This document shows, in pieces, positions 22,930 to 32,000 of a stretch of 33,250 nucleotides of DNA. Position 1 is the first letter of the stretch. Each line of letters starts with the position of its first letter. The notes beneath the pieces were generated by a model, which saw nothing but the letters and a program-made list of their open reading frames with translations, was not told where the DNA came from and did no database searches. The position numbers and the translations under genes are program-made. The DNA comes from an uncultured Saprospiraceae bacterium (GTDB lineage Bacteria; Bacteroidota; Bacteroidia; Chitinophagales; Saprospiraceae), in NCBI GenBank assembly GCA_938007965.1, contig CALLMH010000051.1:1-33250 (forward strand), read 5' to 3'.

Positions 22930-25900
22930 TCAATTCCACTTTCTCAAAATACTTAGTGATCGCACCTCGCTTAATACTCCATCCAGTCTTTTTATCATTT
23001 CATCTACATTTCCGATTGTGAAGCACATCGGTGGTTTCATTTTTATCACGTTGTACAGTGGTCCATCCGTGCTTAGCAATATACCTTGTTCTCTCATCCG
23101 CTCTACTATAAAACTAGCTTCATGATCTGCAGGTTCTTTAGAAATTCGATCGCGAACCAATTCGATTCCACAGAATAAACCTACTCCTCTGACATCTCCA
23201 ATAATATCATGCTTCGTCATGAGCTCTTTTAACCCAGTGATTAAGTGATTTCCAATTTTCTGAGCGTTTTTACGCAATTCTTCTTTGTCGATTATATCTA
23301 GTACAGCCGATCCGATCGCACAGGATACCGGATTCCCTCCGAATGTATTAAAGTACTCCATCCCATTGGAAAACCTGTCTGCGACCTCTCTTGTGGTAAC
23401 AACAGCTGCGAGTGGATGACCATTGCCTATAGGCTTACCGCATGTGAGAATATCCGGCACTACATTCTGCAACTCAAAACCCCAATAATGACTCCCTACT
23501 CTACCGAAACCCACTTGGACTTCATCGGCAATACATAGTCCTCCCGCCGCTCTGACGAAGCGATATGCTTCTTCTAAATAGTGATCAGGTAATACGATCT
23601 GTCCTCCGCAACTCAATATGCTTTCTGCGATAAACCCTGCCACATTCCTACCTTTCTTTTTAATATTCAATATCGCCTCCTCTATATACTGAGCATAGTG
23701 TCTTCCAGCTATTTCTGGATCATTGCACTCGCCTCTGTAAATGTCAGGCATCGGAACTATCGAAGTATGTTCGGGGGCACCTTGTCCTCCTTTACCATCA
23801 AACTTATAACTACTGATATCGATTGTGCCTCCTGTATTACCATGATATCCGATTTCTAAGGCGATCATATCCTTTTCATTGGTGTACACCTTAGTCATCC
23901 TCAAAGCCAGCTCATTGGCTTCGCTGCCACTGTTCACAAAAAATACTACATCTAGACCATCAGGACACTTACTTAATAGCTGTTCGGCATACTTGGTGAT
24001 ATTTTTATTGATATATCTCGTATTTGTATTCAATATATTAATCTGTCTCGTCGCCGCTTTTACGACGTGAGGATGTTCGTGTCCTACGTGCGCTACATTA
24101 TTAACCATATCTAGATATCTCCGCCCAGCAGAATCATACAGATACTGCTTATACCCTCGCACCATATGAAGATGATCAGTATATGATGTGCTGAGACTCT
24201 TCCCCAGTACTTTTTGACGTTCATCTTTGAGTCTCCATTTGTCTCCATCGAGATCAAGAGAGAAATTGTCGGTCGATAACCTCGGACTATTACTGATCCA
24301 TACCGCGGATTCATCTACATAGCATACTCCCGGAAAATCTCCCTCATTTCCAAACAGGTCTAATATGATCTGAAAGTGAAGATGAGGTGGCCATGATCCA
24401 TTTATATTTTGTTCTCCTATCTCAGCGATTTTATCCCCTTTTGATACTTGATCCCCTATACGATTGCTATGAAGAGATGATAGACTAAGATGACCGTAGA
24501 GTGTATAAAATTCAAGCCCAGCGTCGGTACTATGTTTTATAATTACTGTAGGTCCGTAATCGCAGTCAGCATCATTATTTTTTACGCTATAGATGACGCC
24601 ATCGTATGCGGCATGTACAGATGTACCCGCTGTAGTCCAATGGTCAGTACCTAGATGCATAGTCCGCCACCTTGGTCCATTATTGCCTTCTTCCTTATAT
24701 GCATCTGTAGTATAGAATGGTCTCACTTCTCCATATCCACCTATACCGAGTGTAGCCTGATGATCTTCTAATATCCTATTGATCGTTATAGAAAATCGGT
24801 CTATGTTTTCAAAATTCGAGTTATTTCCAAGATCTAGGCTGCCCACACTTAGATCCATATCCATGACATTATGATTTTCGATTAAGATTGGCGATTGAAT
24901 GGCATCCTTATGTATCAATCTCCACTTATCCCATTCATCCCTCTTAGGGTTTGCCTCCCATCCGCATGCTGATCTGAAGCGGTAGTGAGCATACGTAAGA
25001 TCTATATCCCTAAGTTTATCCAATAACCGCCAAGCGGGATCAGCACTTACTTGGAGATAAATGTTATCGGGATATACGTGCCCGTTATAAGCTGCATTGG
25101 CAACAGTAATCATAAGCCGACCAAAAATCAATGGTAAGAGGATGGCAATCTCTTTTTCTTCTAATTTAAATTTTGATTGATAGCCATTGATTACCTGACA
25201 CATAACTCCAATCGGTTCATTAGTATCCATGGCAGCATAAGCACATGCGATCGCTAATTCACATATGGTAGGAGCGTAAATCGCATCTCCGAAGTCTATC
25301 ACTCCAGATATCGTTCGATGATCAAGCTTCACGAGAAGATTATGTTGATGCGCATCACTATAATTTACATTACACCTAAGGTCAGCAATAACTGGGATTA
25401 CTTGAGATTCAAAAACATTCCAAGCATATGAAGCCACAGCTTGTCTATCATCTCCTTTTATATAGTCAGCATACTGCTTCGAATAAAGACTCTCTACTGG
25501 ATTCCACTTATCGAATCTGTGAGCCCCCTCATGATCGAACTCTAACAATACAAGGCTCAACTCCCCGCAAGTGGCGCCCCAAGAATGATACAATGACTGA
25601 CTCTTCGGAATAATATCATCAACTACAATACCAGGCACCCAAGAATGCAATCTTGCTAAGTGTGTCTGACCATCTATCAACAAGCTGAAGTAGGAATTTC
25701 CCATCTTATTTGGAATAATAAATGGTACGTCAAAAGATAAATTATATTTCTGAATATGATCTATCAGCGCTACTTGAAATTGGACCTCTTCTTCTGGCAC
25801 ATCAGGTTTACATATCTTTAAGAGGTAGGTCTCCATCCCTGAGGATATCTTAAAATTATAGTCTGTCTCACCATCTAATGAACTGGATTCACTAGCGAGA

Positions 25901-25953
25901 TTATAGAAATCACTAATTATTTTATTCGGGTTAGATAAAGTATAGGTATTCAT
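22930..25953 (-). CDS. Trimodular APH-kinase / M23 peptidase / class III aminotransferase fusion
   Basis: 1007 aa from the ATG at 25953. A TTG 30 bp upstream is also in frame but overlaps a -7 promoter motif. Module 1 (about 1-320) is an aminoglycoside-phosphotransferase-like kinase with catalytic loop YSDAHQHN (Asp200, Asn205) and GVIDFGD (Asp220). Module 2 (about 405-545) is an M23 (LytM) fold with its zinc-site residues intact: HLGTD (His433, Asp437), LYGHLS (His488) and PHLHF (His524, His526). Module 3 (about 590-1000) is a class III aminotransferase close to the ethanolamine-phosphate phospho-lyase/AGXT2L branch, with [12 protein letters not shown], the [11 protein letters not shown] Asp and PLP Lys840 in [11 protein letters not shown]. 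The architecture is known in other bacteria. A plausible role is phosphorylation and then PLP-dependent breakdown of an amino alcohol or hydroxylysine-like substrate. No signal peptide is seen, so the M23 part is probably cytoplasmic. Confidence 0.88.
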   Translation of the reverse strand: MNTYTLSNPNKIISDFYNLASESSSLDGETDYNFKISSGMETYLLKICKPDVPEEEVQFQVALIDHIQKYNLSFDVPFIIPNKMGNSYFSLLIDGQTHLARLHSWVPGIVVDDIIPKSQSLYHSWGATCGELSLVLLEFDHEGAHRFDKWNPVESLYSKQYADYIKGDDRQAVASYAWNVFESQVIPVIADLRCNVNYSDAHQHNLLVKLDHRTISGVIDFGDAIYAPTICELAIACAYAAMDTNEPIGVMCQVINGYQSKFKLEEKEIAILLPLIFGRLMITVANAAYNGHVYPDNIYLQVSADPAWRLLDKLRDIDLTYAHYRFRSACGWEANPKRDEWDKWRLIHKDAIQSPILIENHNVMDMDLSVGSLDLGNNSNFENIDRFSITINRILEDHQATLGIGGYGEVRPFYTTDAYKEEGNNGPRWRTMHLGTDHWTTAGTSVHAAYDGVIYSVKNNDADCDYGPTVIIKHSTDAGLEFYTLYGHLSLSSLHSNRIGDQVSKGDKIAEIGEQNINGSWPPHLHFQIILDLFGNEGDFPGVCYVDESAVWISNSPRLSTDNFSLDLDGDKWRLKDERQKVLGKSLSTSYTDHLHMVRGYKQYLYDSAGRRYLDMVNNVAHVGHEHPHVVKAATRQINILNTNTRYINKNITKYAEQLLSKCPDGLDVVFFVNSGSEANELALRMTKVYTNEKDMIALEIGYHGNTGGTIDISSYKFDGKGGQGAPEHTSIVPMPDIYRGECNDPEIAGRHYAQYIEEAILNIKKKGRNVAGFIAESILSCGGQIVLPDHYLEEAYRFVRAAGGLCIADEVQVGFGRVGSHYWGFELQNVVPDILTCGKPIGNGHPLAAVVTTREVADRFSNGMEYFNTFGGNPVSCAIGSAVLDIIDKEELRKNAQKIGNHLITGLKELMTKHDIIGDVRGVGLFCGIELVRDRISKEPADHEASFIVERMREQGILLSTDGPLYNVIKMKPPMCFTIGNVDEMIKRLDGVLSEVRSLSILRKWN

Positions 25954-25980
25954 AAATAAAATTAGTTCGTTAGTTATACT

Positions 25981-25988
25981 CAAATGTA
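25981..25988 (-). promoter_or_regulatory. -7 promoter element of the fusion gene
   Basis: The minus strand reads TACATTTG, an exact TAnnTTTG, placed 27 bp before the ATG at 25953. This spacing would give a short leader and argues for that ATG over the in-frame TTG at 25983, which lies inside the element. The -33 region is not clear. Confidence 0.4.
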
Positions 25989-26120
25989 ATTATTACTTTC
26001 ACAAAAGATATTTTATTGAAAGCATATATGTGTGATTTTTCAAATCTAGCGAAAGCATCAATTATTATCTAATGAAAACGTTTAAAAGCTATACTACTAT
26101 TATATAAACACAGTTTCCAC

Positions 26121-26855
26121 ATGATAAATACTAAAGTCAATAATCACATTAAATCATTCTTAGCATTTCTAATTCTCATGATTGGTTTTAGCGCTGTGTC
26201 GAGTGCTCAGTTCCGAGTATTTGGCAAAGTAAAAACCAAAGACAATAGGAAATACCATGGTGAAGTAATCAGTTATGAACCTCAAGAATCAGTATCCATG
26301 GATTGCCAAGGAGACACTTTAACTTTTGATCTTCAAAAGACAGAATTTAAATTTACAACTCGAAAACCACCAAAGCCATATAACTTCCCGTCTGGTGTTG
26401 GCTATCATCGGATTGCAGTTGGTTCACTAGCGGGTAGACCCAATGATGGCAGTTTTGTTTCTTACTCATATCATCATCAGAGATCTAGACTCATTGGCTA
26501 TGGCGGAGGTGCTGCGTATGAGAACTACGGAGATGAACAAGGCTACAATTTTATTGTACCTCGCGTAGTGTTTATGTCATTTTTGAGAGAGGCCAATGGT
26601 AGCTTATTTGTTAAAGCTGATGCAGGATATGGAATAGCTATAAAAAACACAAACAAAGCACAAACGAGGGCACAAGGAGGTATTAATGCTGGTGCGGCTC
26701 TAGGATACAGATTATCTACCAATAGAGTTATGGTAGACTTGACCTTAGGTACTAGGATGCAAAATGGATCCTACGAATTTGATTTTGGTGATTTTATCAA
26801 AGTAGAGAACAACAGCTTCCGAAGAATAGAATTCGGTATAGGATTTATGTGGTAA
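26121..26855 (+). CDS. Predicted outer-membrane beta-barrel protein
   Basis: 244 aa. The signal peptide ends around FSAVSSAQ (about residue 30). Residues 31-90 form a short domain with beta strands (FRVFGKVKTKDNRKYHGEVI, ESVSMDCQGDTLTF). From about 95 the sequence alternates hydrophobic and polar residues in strand-turn-strand fashion (HRIAVGSLAG, RLIGYGGGAAYENYG, LFVKADAGYGIAI, GGINAGAALGYRL, VMVDLTLGTRM), and it ends in FGIGFMW with a terminal aromatic, as barrel proteins do. About 8 strands fit. Its role is unknown. The gamma-glutamyltransferase gene starts 34 bp downstream on the same strand, so the two may form an operon. It is divergent from the fusion gene. Confidence 0.75.
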   Translation: MINTKVNNHIKSFLAFLILMIGFSAVSSAQFRVFGKVKTKDNRKYHGEVISYEPQESVSMDCQGDTLTFDLQKTEFKFTTRKPPKPYNFPSGVGYHRIAVGSLAGRPNDGSFVSYSYHHQRSRLIGYGGGAAYENYGDEQGYNFIVPRVVFMSFLREANGSLFVKADAGYGIAIKNTNKAQTRAQGGINAGAALGYRLSTNRVMVDLTLGTRMQNGSYEFDFGDFIKVENNSFRRIEFGIGFMW

Positions 26856-26889
26856 GATCTTATTGACCCAATCATCTCAAATATAACCT

Positions 26890-28395
26890 ATGAATTATGC
26901 TCTTTCTGGAGGACATAAAAAAACACTAGAAGCTGCACAGACGATACTCGACATTGGTGGAAATGCCGTAGATGCAGCGATCGCAGCTTATCTAGTCAGT
27001 TTCATCGCAGAACCTTGTATGGCATCTATCGGCGCGGGAGGCTTCGCTATGGTCAATGATGGAAATCAAATAAAAGTAATAGATTTTTTCTGTCAGACTC
27101 CAATTCATAAAAAGAAAATTTCGCAACAAAACTTCTACCCAGTAACGATAGATTTTGGGAATACAAAAGAAGATTTCCATATTGGCAAAGGTGCTATCGC
27201 TACACCGGGTGCGATCGCAGGAGTCTATAAATTACATCAATTATATGGTTCTCTTCCCATGAGAGATTTAATAGAACCAGCAAAAATATGGGCGAGAGAA
27301 GGAATCGCTTTGGATAGGTTTCAAGCTTCCGATCTTACATTACTTGAAGATATAATCACCCAAGATCCTGAAATGAAGAATGTATTCTTCTCGTCTGATG
27401 GAAAACTCAAAACGGAAGGGGATCCGATAAGAATGGAAGCATACAGTGACTTCCTAGAAGTATTGTCATATGAAGGTAGAGACCTATTCTACAAAGGAGA
27501 GGTAGCAAAATCAATAGCGGATGACATGACCGATGGTGGACACCTCACAAGAGCGGACTTCGAGTCGTATGAGGCGATAGTCAGAGATCCAATCCAATTT
27601 GAATTTATGAATACCAAAGTATCGACTACTGGATTTCCTTCTGTAGGTGGGATGCTTACGACAGCGATTCTAAATACCTTCCAAAATAATGTAGTCGGTA
27701 AAAACCTTGAAGCATATAGTATCGAACATTTTCAAGAACTGGCTTTGATTTTCTCGTCCATATCAAAGTTTAAAAATGATCCAGCTCAGATTGCAAATTA
27801 TTTGTTCCACAACTTTGCAATTAATCCTGATACTGATCAAAAATCAAATGCTAAAAAATGGGGAGGAACATCTCACTTTAATGTAGTGGATAAAAACGGA
27901 ATATCTGTATCCCTCACGACTTCAATCGGTGAAGGTGCAGGATACTTCGTTCCTGGCACAGATATGCAGATGAATAATATGCTGGGAGAAGAGGCACTTA
28001 TGCCGAACGGATTTCACAATTGGGCCGAAAATCAAAGACTACAATCTATGATGTGTCCCACAATGATTGTTACCGATAGTAGTAAAACTAGGCTATCATT
28101 AGGATCAGGCGGTGCAGGAAGAATTCCATATGCTATAGCTCAAGTAATAATTAATAGTGAATACTTTGATCTACCAATAGATCAAGCTATAGACAAAGCT
28201 AGAATCCACTTCAGTAATCCTGAATTTGAAGTCGAAAATGACTTTGATCTAAATACAGATCTAATTCCAAATATCAACTTGTGGAAGGGCAAGACACTAT
28301 ATTTCGGAGGCGTGAATGCAATATCACAAATCGGCAACAAACATATCGGCTATGCTGATAGTAGAAGATTTGGCTCTACAATTACAAGCGATTAA
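26890..28395 (+). CDS. Gamma-glutamyltransferase family Ntn-hydrolase
   Basis: 501 aa. The N-terminal half has the GGT pattern: SGGHKKTLEAAQTILDIGGN, AVDAAIAAYLVS, SIGAGGFAMV and GAIATPGAIAGVYKLH. The autoprocessing and catalytic site is Thr327 in GGTSHFNVVDKNG, which would split a 326-residue large and a 175-residue small chain. The small chain contains MNNMLGEE, then CPTMIV and LSLGSGGAGRIPYAI, the last in place of the usual GSPGG oxyanion loop. The known family reaction is hydrolysis or transfer of gamma-glutamyl groups, for example from glutathione. Unlike the exported E. coli enzyme there is no signal peptide and the protein is shorter, so a cytoplasmic homologue with another substrate is likely. 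Confidence 0.85.
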   Translation: MNYALSGGHKKTLEAAQTILDIGGNAVDAAIAAYLVSFIAEPCMASIGAGGFAMVNDGNQIKVIDFFCQTPIHKKKISQQNFYPVTIDFGNTKEDFHIGKGAIATPGAIAGVYKLHQLYGSLPMRDLIEPAKIWAREGIALDRFQASDLTLLEDIITQDPEMKNVFFSSDGKLKTEGDPIRMEAYSDFLEVLSYEGRDLFYKGEVAKSIADDMTDGGHLTRADFESYEAIVRDPIQFEFMNTKVSTTGFPSVGGMLTTAILNTFQNNVVGKNLEAYSIEHFQELALIFSSISKFKNDPAQIANYLFHNFAINPDTDQKSNAKKWGGTSHFNVVDKNGISVSLTTSIGEGAGYFVPGTDMQMNNMLGEEALMPNGFHNWAENQRLQSMMCPTMIVTDSSKTRLSLGSGGAGRIPYAIAQVIINSEYFDLPIDQAIDKARIHFSNPEFEVENDFDLNTDLIPNINLWKGKTLYFGGVNAISQIGNKHIGYADSRRFGSTITSD

Positions 28396-28427
28396 TCTAT
28401 AAGCTCATTTCGCCCTTCCTACTTAGG

Positions 28428-28490
28428 GTAGCTTGCAAAGCAAATGCGCGTCACTTTAGTCAGAGTGGCTTGCAAACTTTAGTCAGAGCG
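28428..28490. repeat. Inverted copy of the dispersed ~36-bp repeat
   Basis: CAAAGCAAATGCGCGTCACT continues into TTAGTCAGAGTG (28436-28467). The reverse complement of 11075-11110 has the same 32-base core with about two differences. A shortened second unit (TTGCAAACTTTAGTCAGAG) follows. Confidence 0.75.
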
Positions 28491-28899
28491 GCCGGTAATA
28501 TTATTGATAAAGAGTAGCATCGTTTTTAAGCTAAAACACCAATAAACAGGGTAATCTTTACAGAACTAGTAAGATGAACTGTTATGGAATAGGATATTCG
28601 ATATTTGCGGATATCCCTTCTTTACAGATATCAACATATCATTCCTACATTTAAAATACACTTTTACAAATATCAATTTGACTTCGGATACAAGATAACT
28701 AAGTAACCACATCGATCTATCATATAAAATCACATTGTCAAAGAAGTCCCCTAATATATTTTCTATTTGGCTTCCTTTGGATCTAGAGTCGCTTTAGCAC
28801 CAGCATATTCATTAATGATCCATGATCCTCATGGTATTCTTGAGACTTTTATAGTGTACTTCATCCCATATGGACACCTTTTATTTAGGGCAAAAAAAA

Positions 28900-28925
28900 A
28901 GAGAGAGCGCAATTGCGCTCTCTCT
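28900..28925 (-). terminator. Strong terminator of the adhesin gene
   Basis: A perfect 26-bp palindrome: AGAGAGAGCGCAA then TTGCGCTCTCTCT. On the minus strand it is followed at once by nine Ts. It is about 75 bp after the adhesin stop codon. The GC-rich stem and long U-tract make this the clearest terminator in the window. Confidence 0.85.
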
Positions 28926-29000
28926 AACAATGAGAATGAATTGACCTTTAATATATTTTGGCACCCTTACATACCTCCATACGGTCAATTAAAATCCTTC

Positions 29001-32000
29001 TTATCTGTTCAGTACAAGAATCTTGTGATTATATACTGACTCACCTGAAGTGATTCTTACAATGTAAGTTCCAGCTGGTAGTTCGTCTAAAGGAACTCTT
29101 ATTTCAGATTTCCCTGCAGGAACATCACCTGATATTACATTATTCATCACTAACTTTCCAGATATGTCAAGTATAGAAGCTTGTACATCAGTTAACTCAC
29201 TCGTTTCGATATTAATATTTACGAATCTATAAGCTGGATTAGGATATACATTAGATGCAAACTCTCCTTTTCTTGCTATAGTAATAACTACGATATCAGA
29301 GTAATCAATTGTACCATCAAGGTCCACTTGTCTTAGTCTATAGTAGTATTGTCCGTCTCTATCAATATCTTCGTCATCGAAGCTGTATTCAGTTACAGAT
29401 AATGTATTTCCTTTCGAATCTACTCTACCTATATCTTCAAATCCTTCGTTCTCGTAACTTCTTTCAACTATGTAGTAATCAGAGTTGATTTCACTAGCTG
29501 TAGCCCATGAGATCTGATTTACATCTCTGTTCTCTAACCATTCTCCTCTGATATACATCCATTCTACTGGAAGTACTGGCAATCTTAATCCTGCATCAAT
29601 ATCTTCGATACAATCTCCAGGATTAACTGTGAAGTCAAGTGTTCTTCCTTGGAAGAAATCAACTATATCACTATCAACTGTGTCATCACCTACATTTGGT
29701 ACAACGAAACTGAAATCTTCTGGCTTCTCTACTTCAATCACATAATCTCCTATTTCAAGATCTTCGAATAAGTAGTAACCAGATCTACCATCAGGTCCAT
29801 CAGTCGTCATCATTGTTCTTACTGGTGTTATAAGATCTGATGTCTTATAAAGATTAACAGTAACTCCATTGATTCCAGTATCAAAATCATCTTGAGAGTC
29901 TTGATCTCCAGCATTCATATCATCAATCCAAACGTAGTTACCCACTTTTGCTGACATGTAGAATCCTGCATCAACCGTAAGGTCTTCTTCTCCTTCTGAC
30001 AATTCGATAGTTGCTGTAGTACCAGGTCCATTTGAACCATCTACATCACTGTCTAATTCATCTCCGATTGCTGCATTTGCTTCAGTAATGATATTTCCTT
30101 CAGGAGTAATGAACTCTACGAAGTAATCACCAGGTATTAAACCTTCGAATAAGTAATATCCTTGTAGTGTCGCATTATCAGGATTTTCTCCAGTTACAGT
30201 TGTAGCGATTGGAGTAGTTGGGTCATTTGCATCATATAGATTCACAGTAACACCATTTATTCCAAGATCATCTGCGTCTTGTATACCGTTTCCATTTACA
30301 TCATTCCATACATAGTTACCAAGCTTGGCATCATTGAAGAATCCAAAGTCAACTGTTAGGTTAGAGTTAGGATCTGTATCACCATCATCCGTAGGCTCGT
30401 CTCTTGAGATCAATTCAATAGCTGTACTAATGATACCGATTCCTAAATTAGGATCATAACCATCATCATCGTTATTGACATTGTCATCCGGATCTGTAGG
30501 CTGTCCATTTCCAGTACTTGTCTCAAATTCTTCTAAGAATCCACCAGGCTCAAGGTTTTGTGGTACAACTTGTACTACATAGTTACCTGGAACTAGATCT
30601 TCGAATAAGTAGAAACCGTCAGCATCTGTAAGCTCCGTTCTTCCTGTATTCATATCAGGTAGTCCGTTTCCATTCATATCAATCCAAAGTGCAAGCTGAA
30701 CATTAGCTATTCCTTCTTCAGATTCATCAAAGAAACCATCATTGTTCACATCGTTCCAAACGAAGTTTCCAAGTGACAACTCTTCGAATATACCTGCGTC
30801 AATACGCTGGTCGCTATCTCCTGACATTAATGTGATCACGTGAGAAAGTCCAGTTTCAGGATTTGCATCACTATCGATATCTTCATCATCTGCATCAGTT
30901 GCAAAACCATTTACATCAGGTACAGTCAATACTTGATCATCTGTAGTCACAAACTCTACTTGGTAATCACCAGGAACCAATTCAGTAAACTGGTAATAAC
31001 CGTCTCTACCGTCATTAGTTGTAGTTGTTGTGATGTCACGTATATCATCAATCACTCCATCTCCATCTAAATCTTCGTATAGTATAACCTCTACTCCATT
31101 TAATCCGTCTTCGTCTTCATCTTGAATACCATTGTTATTAGCATCAAACCATACGAAGTTTCCAAGCTGTGCAAGTGAAACAACACCAGCATCAAATGTC
31201 AGATTCTCTTCATTACTAACTAGGTCCTCTCCATTATCTCCTGTCAGTATTCCATTCGTTGGATTCGCATCACTATCTGATGCATCGTCTCCTTCAGCAG
31301 AATCTTGAGTAGTGAATGTAAATGGCTCTTCGAGAAGTATTGTTAATACGTAGTTTCCTGGTACTAACCCTTCAAATATGTAGAATCCATCTTCATCCGT
31401 AAACATAGTTTCAAATACTTCTTCACCATAGATATCAGTACCTGAAAGTTCAACTTGTACATTCGGTAAGCCTGGCTCATCAGCATCTTGAACACCATCT
31501 CCATCTAAATCTTCCCACACAAAGTTACCTATGCTCGCTGGAAGTACTAGACCACCGTCCACAGTCAGATTTTGATCTCCAAGAGATATAGTCACTACTT
31601 CACTAAGTCCGTCTTGATCTAAATCACTATCCAATTCATCATCTCCTTGATTACTAACTGTTGCTAAATAATCATCTGGGAACTCAACTTCTATTTGGTA
31701 ATCACCTGCAAGTAATCCTTCGAATATGTAGAAACCATCTTCATCAGTAGTCGTTACTATAGGGTTTCCTTCATCATCAAGAACTGGCTCACCATCTCCA
31801 TCGAGTAGATTGACTATTACTCCTTCTAATCCTTCCTCTTCCTCATCTTGAATACCATTCACATTATCATCAACAAATATGAAATCACCTAGACTTGCAC
31901 ATATTGATGGATCTGCTACTACTACAGCTGTATCACTAGCCATAACTGCTTGGATGCTATCTCCCTCAAAATAGAGGTCAAACATATCCATTACAATGTT

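Larger units (their letters stand above)
28396..29000. other. 605-bp intergenic region with repeat, hairpin and terminator
   Basis: From left to right: an inverted copy of the dispersed repeat (28428-28490), a GGATATTC/ATATCC hairpin-like segment (28592-28616), AT-rich sequence, and the adhesin terminator (28900-28925). A 90-codon plus-strand frame at 28767-29039 spans the terminator and reads through the adhesin end, so I do not call it a gene. Confidence 0.6.

Noticed and set aside
25954-25983. TTG start adding 10 residues to the kinase/M23/aminotransferase fusion
   Set aside because: The TTG lies inside a TACATTTG promoter-like element. The ATG at 25953 directly precedes the conserved-looking start.
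28767-29039. 90-codon plus-strand ORF
   Set aside because: It runs through the strong palindromic terminator and into the 3' end of the adhesin on the other strand, and its composition is not protein-like.
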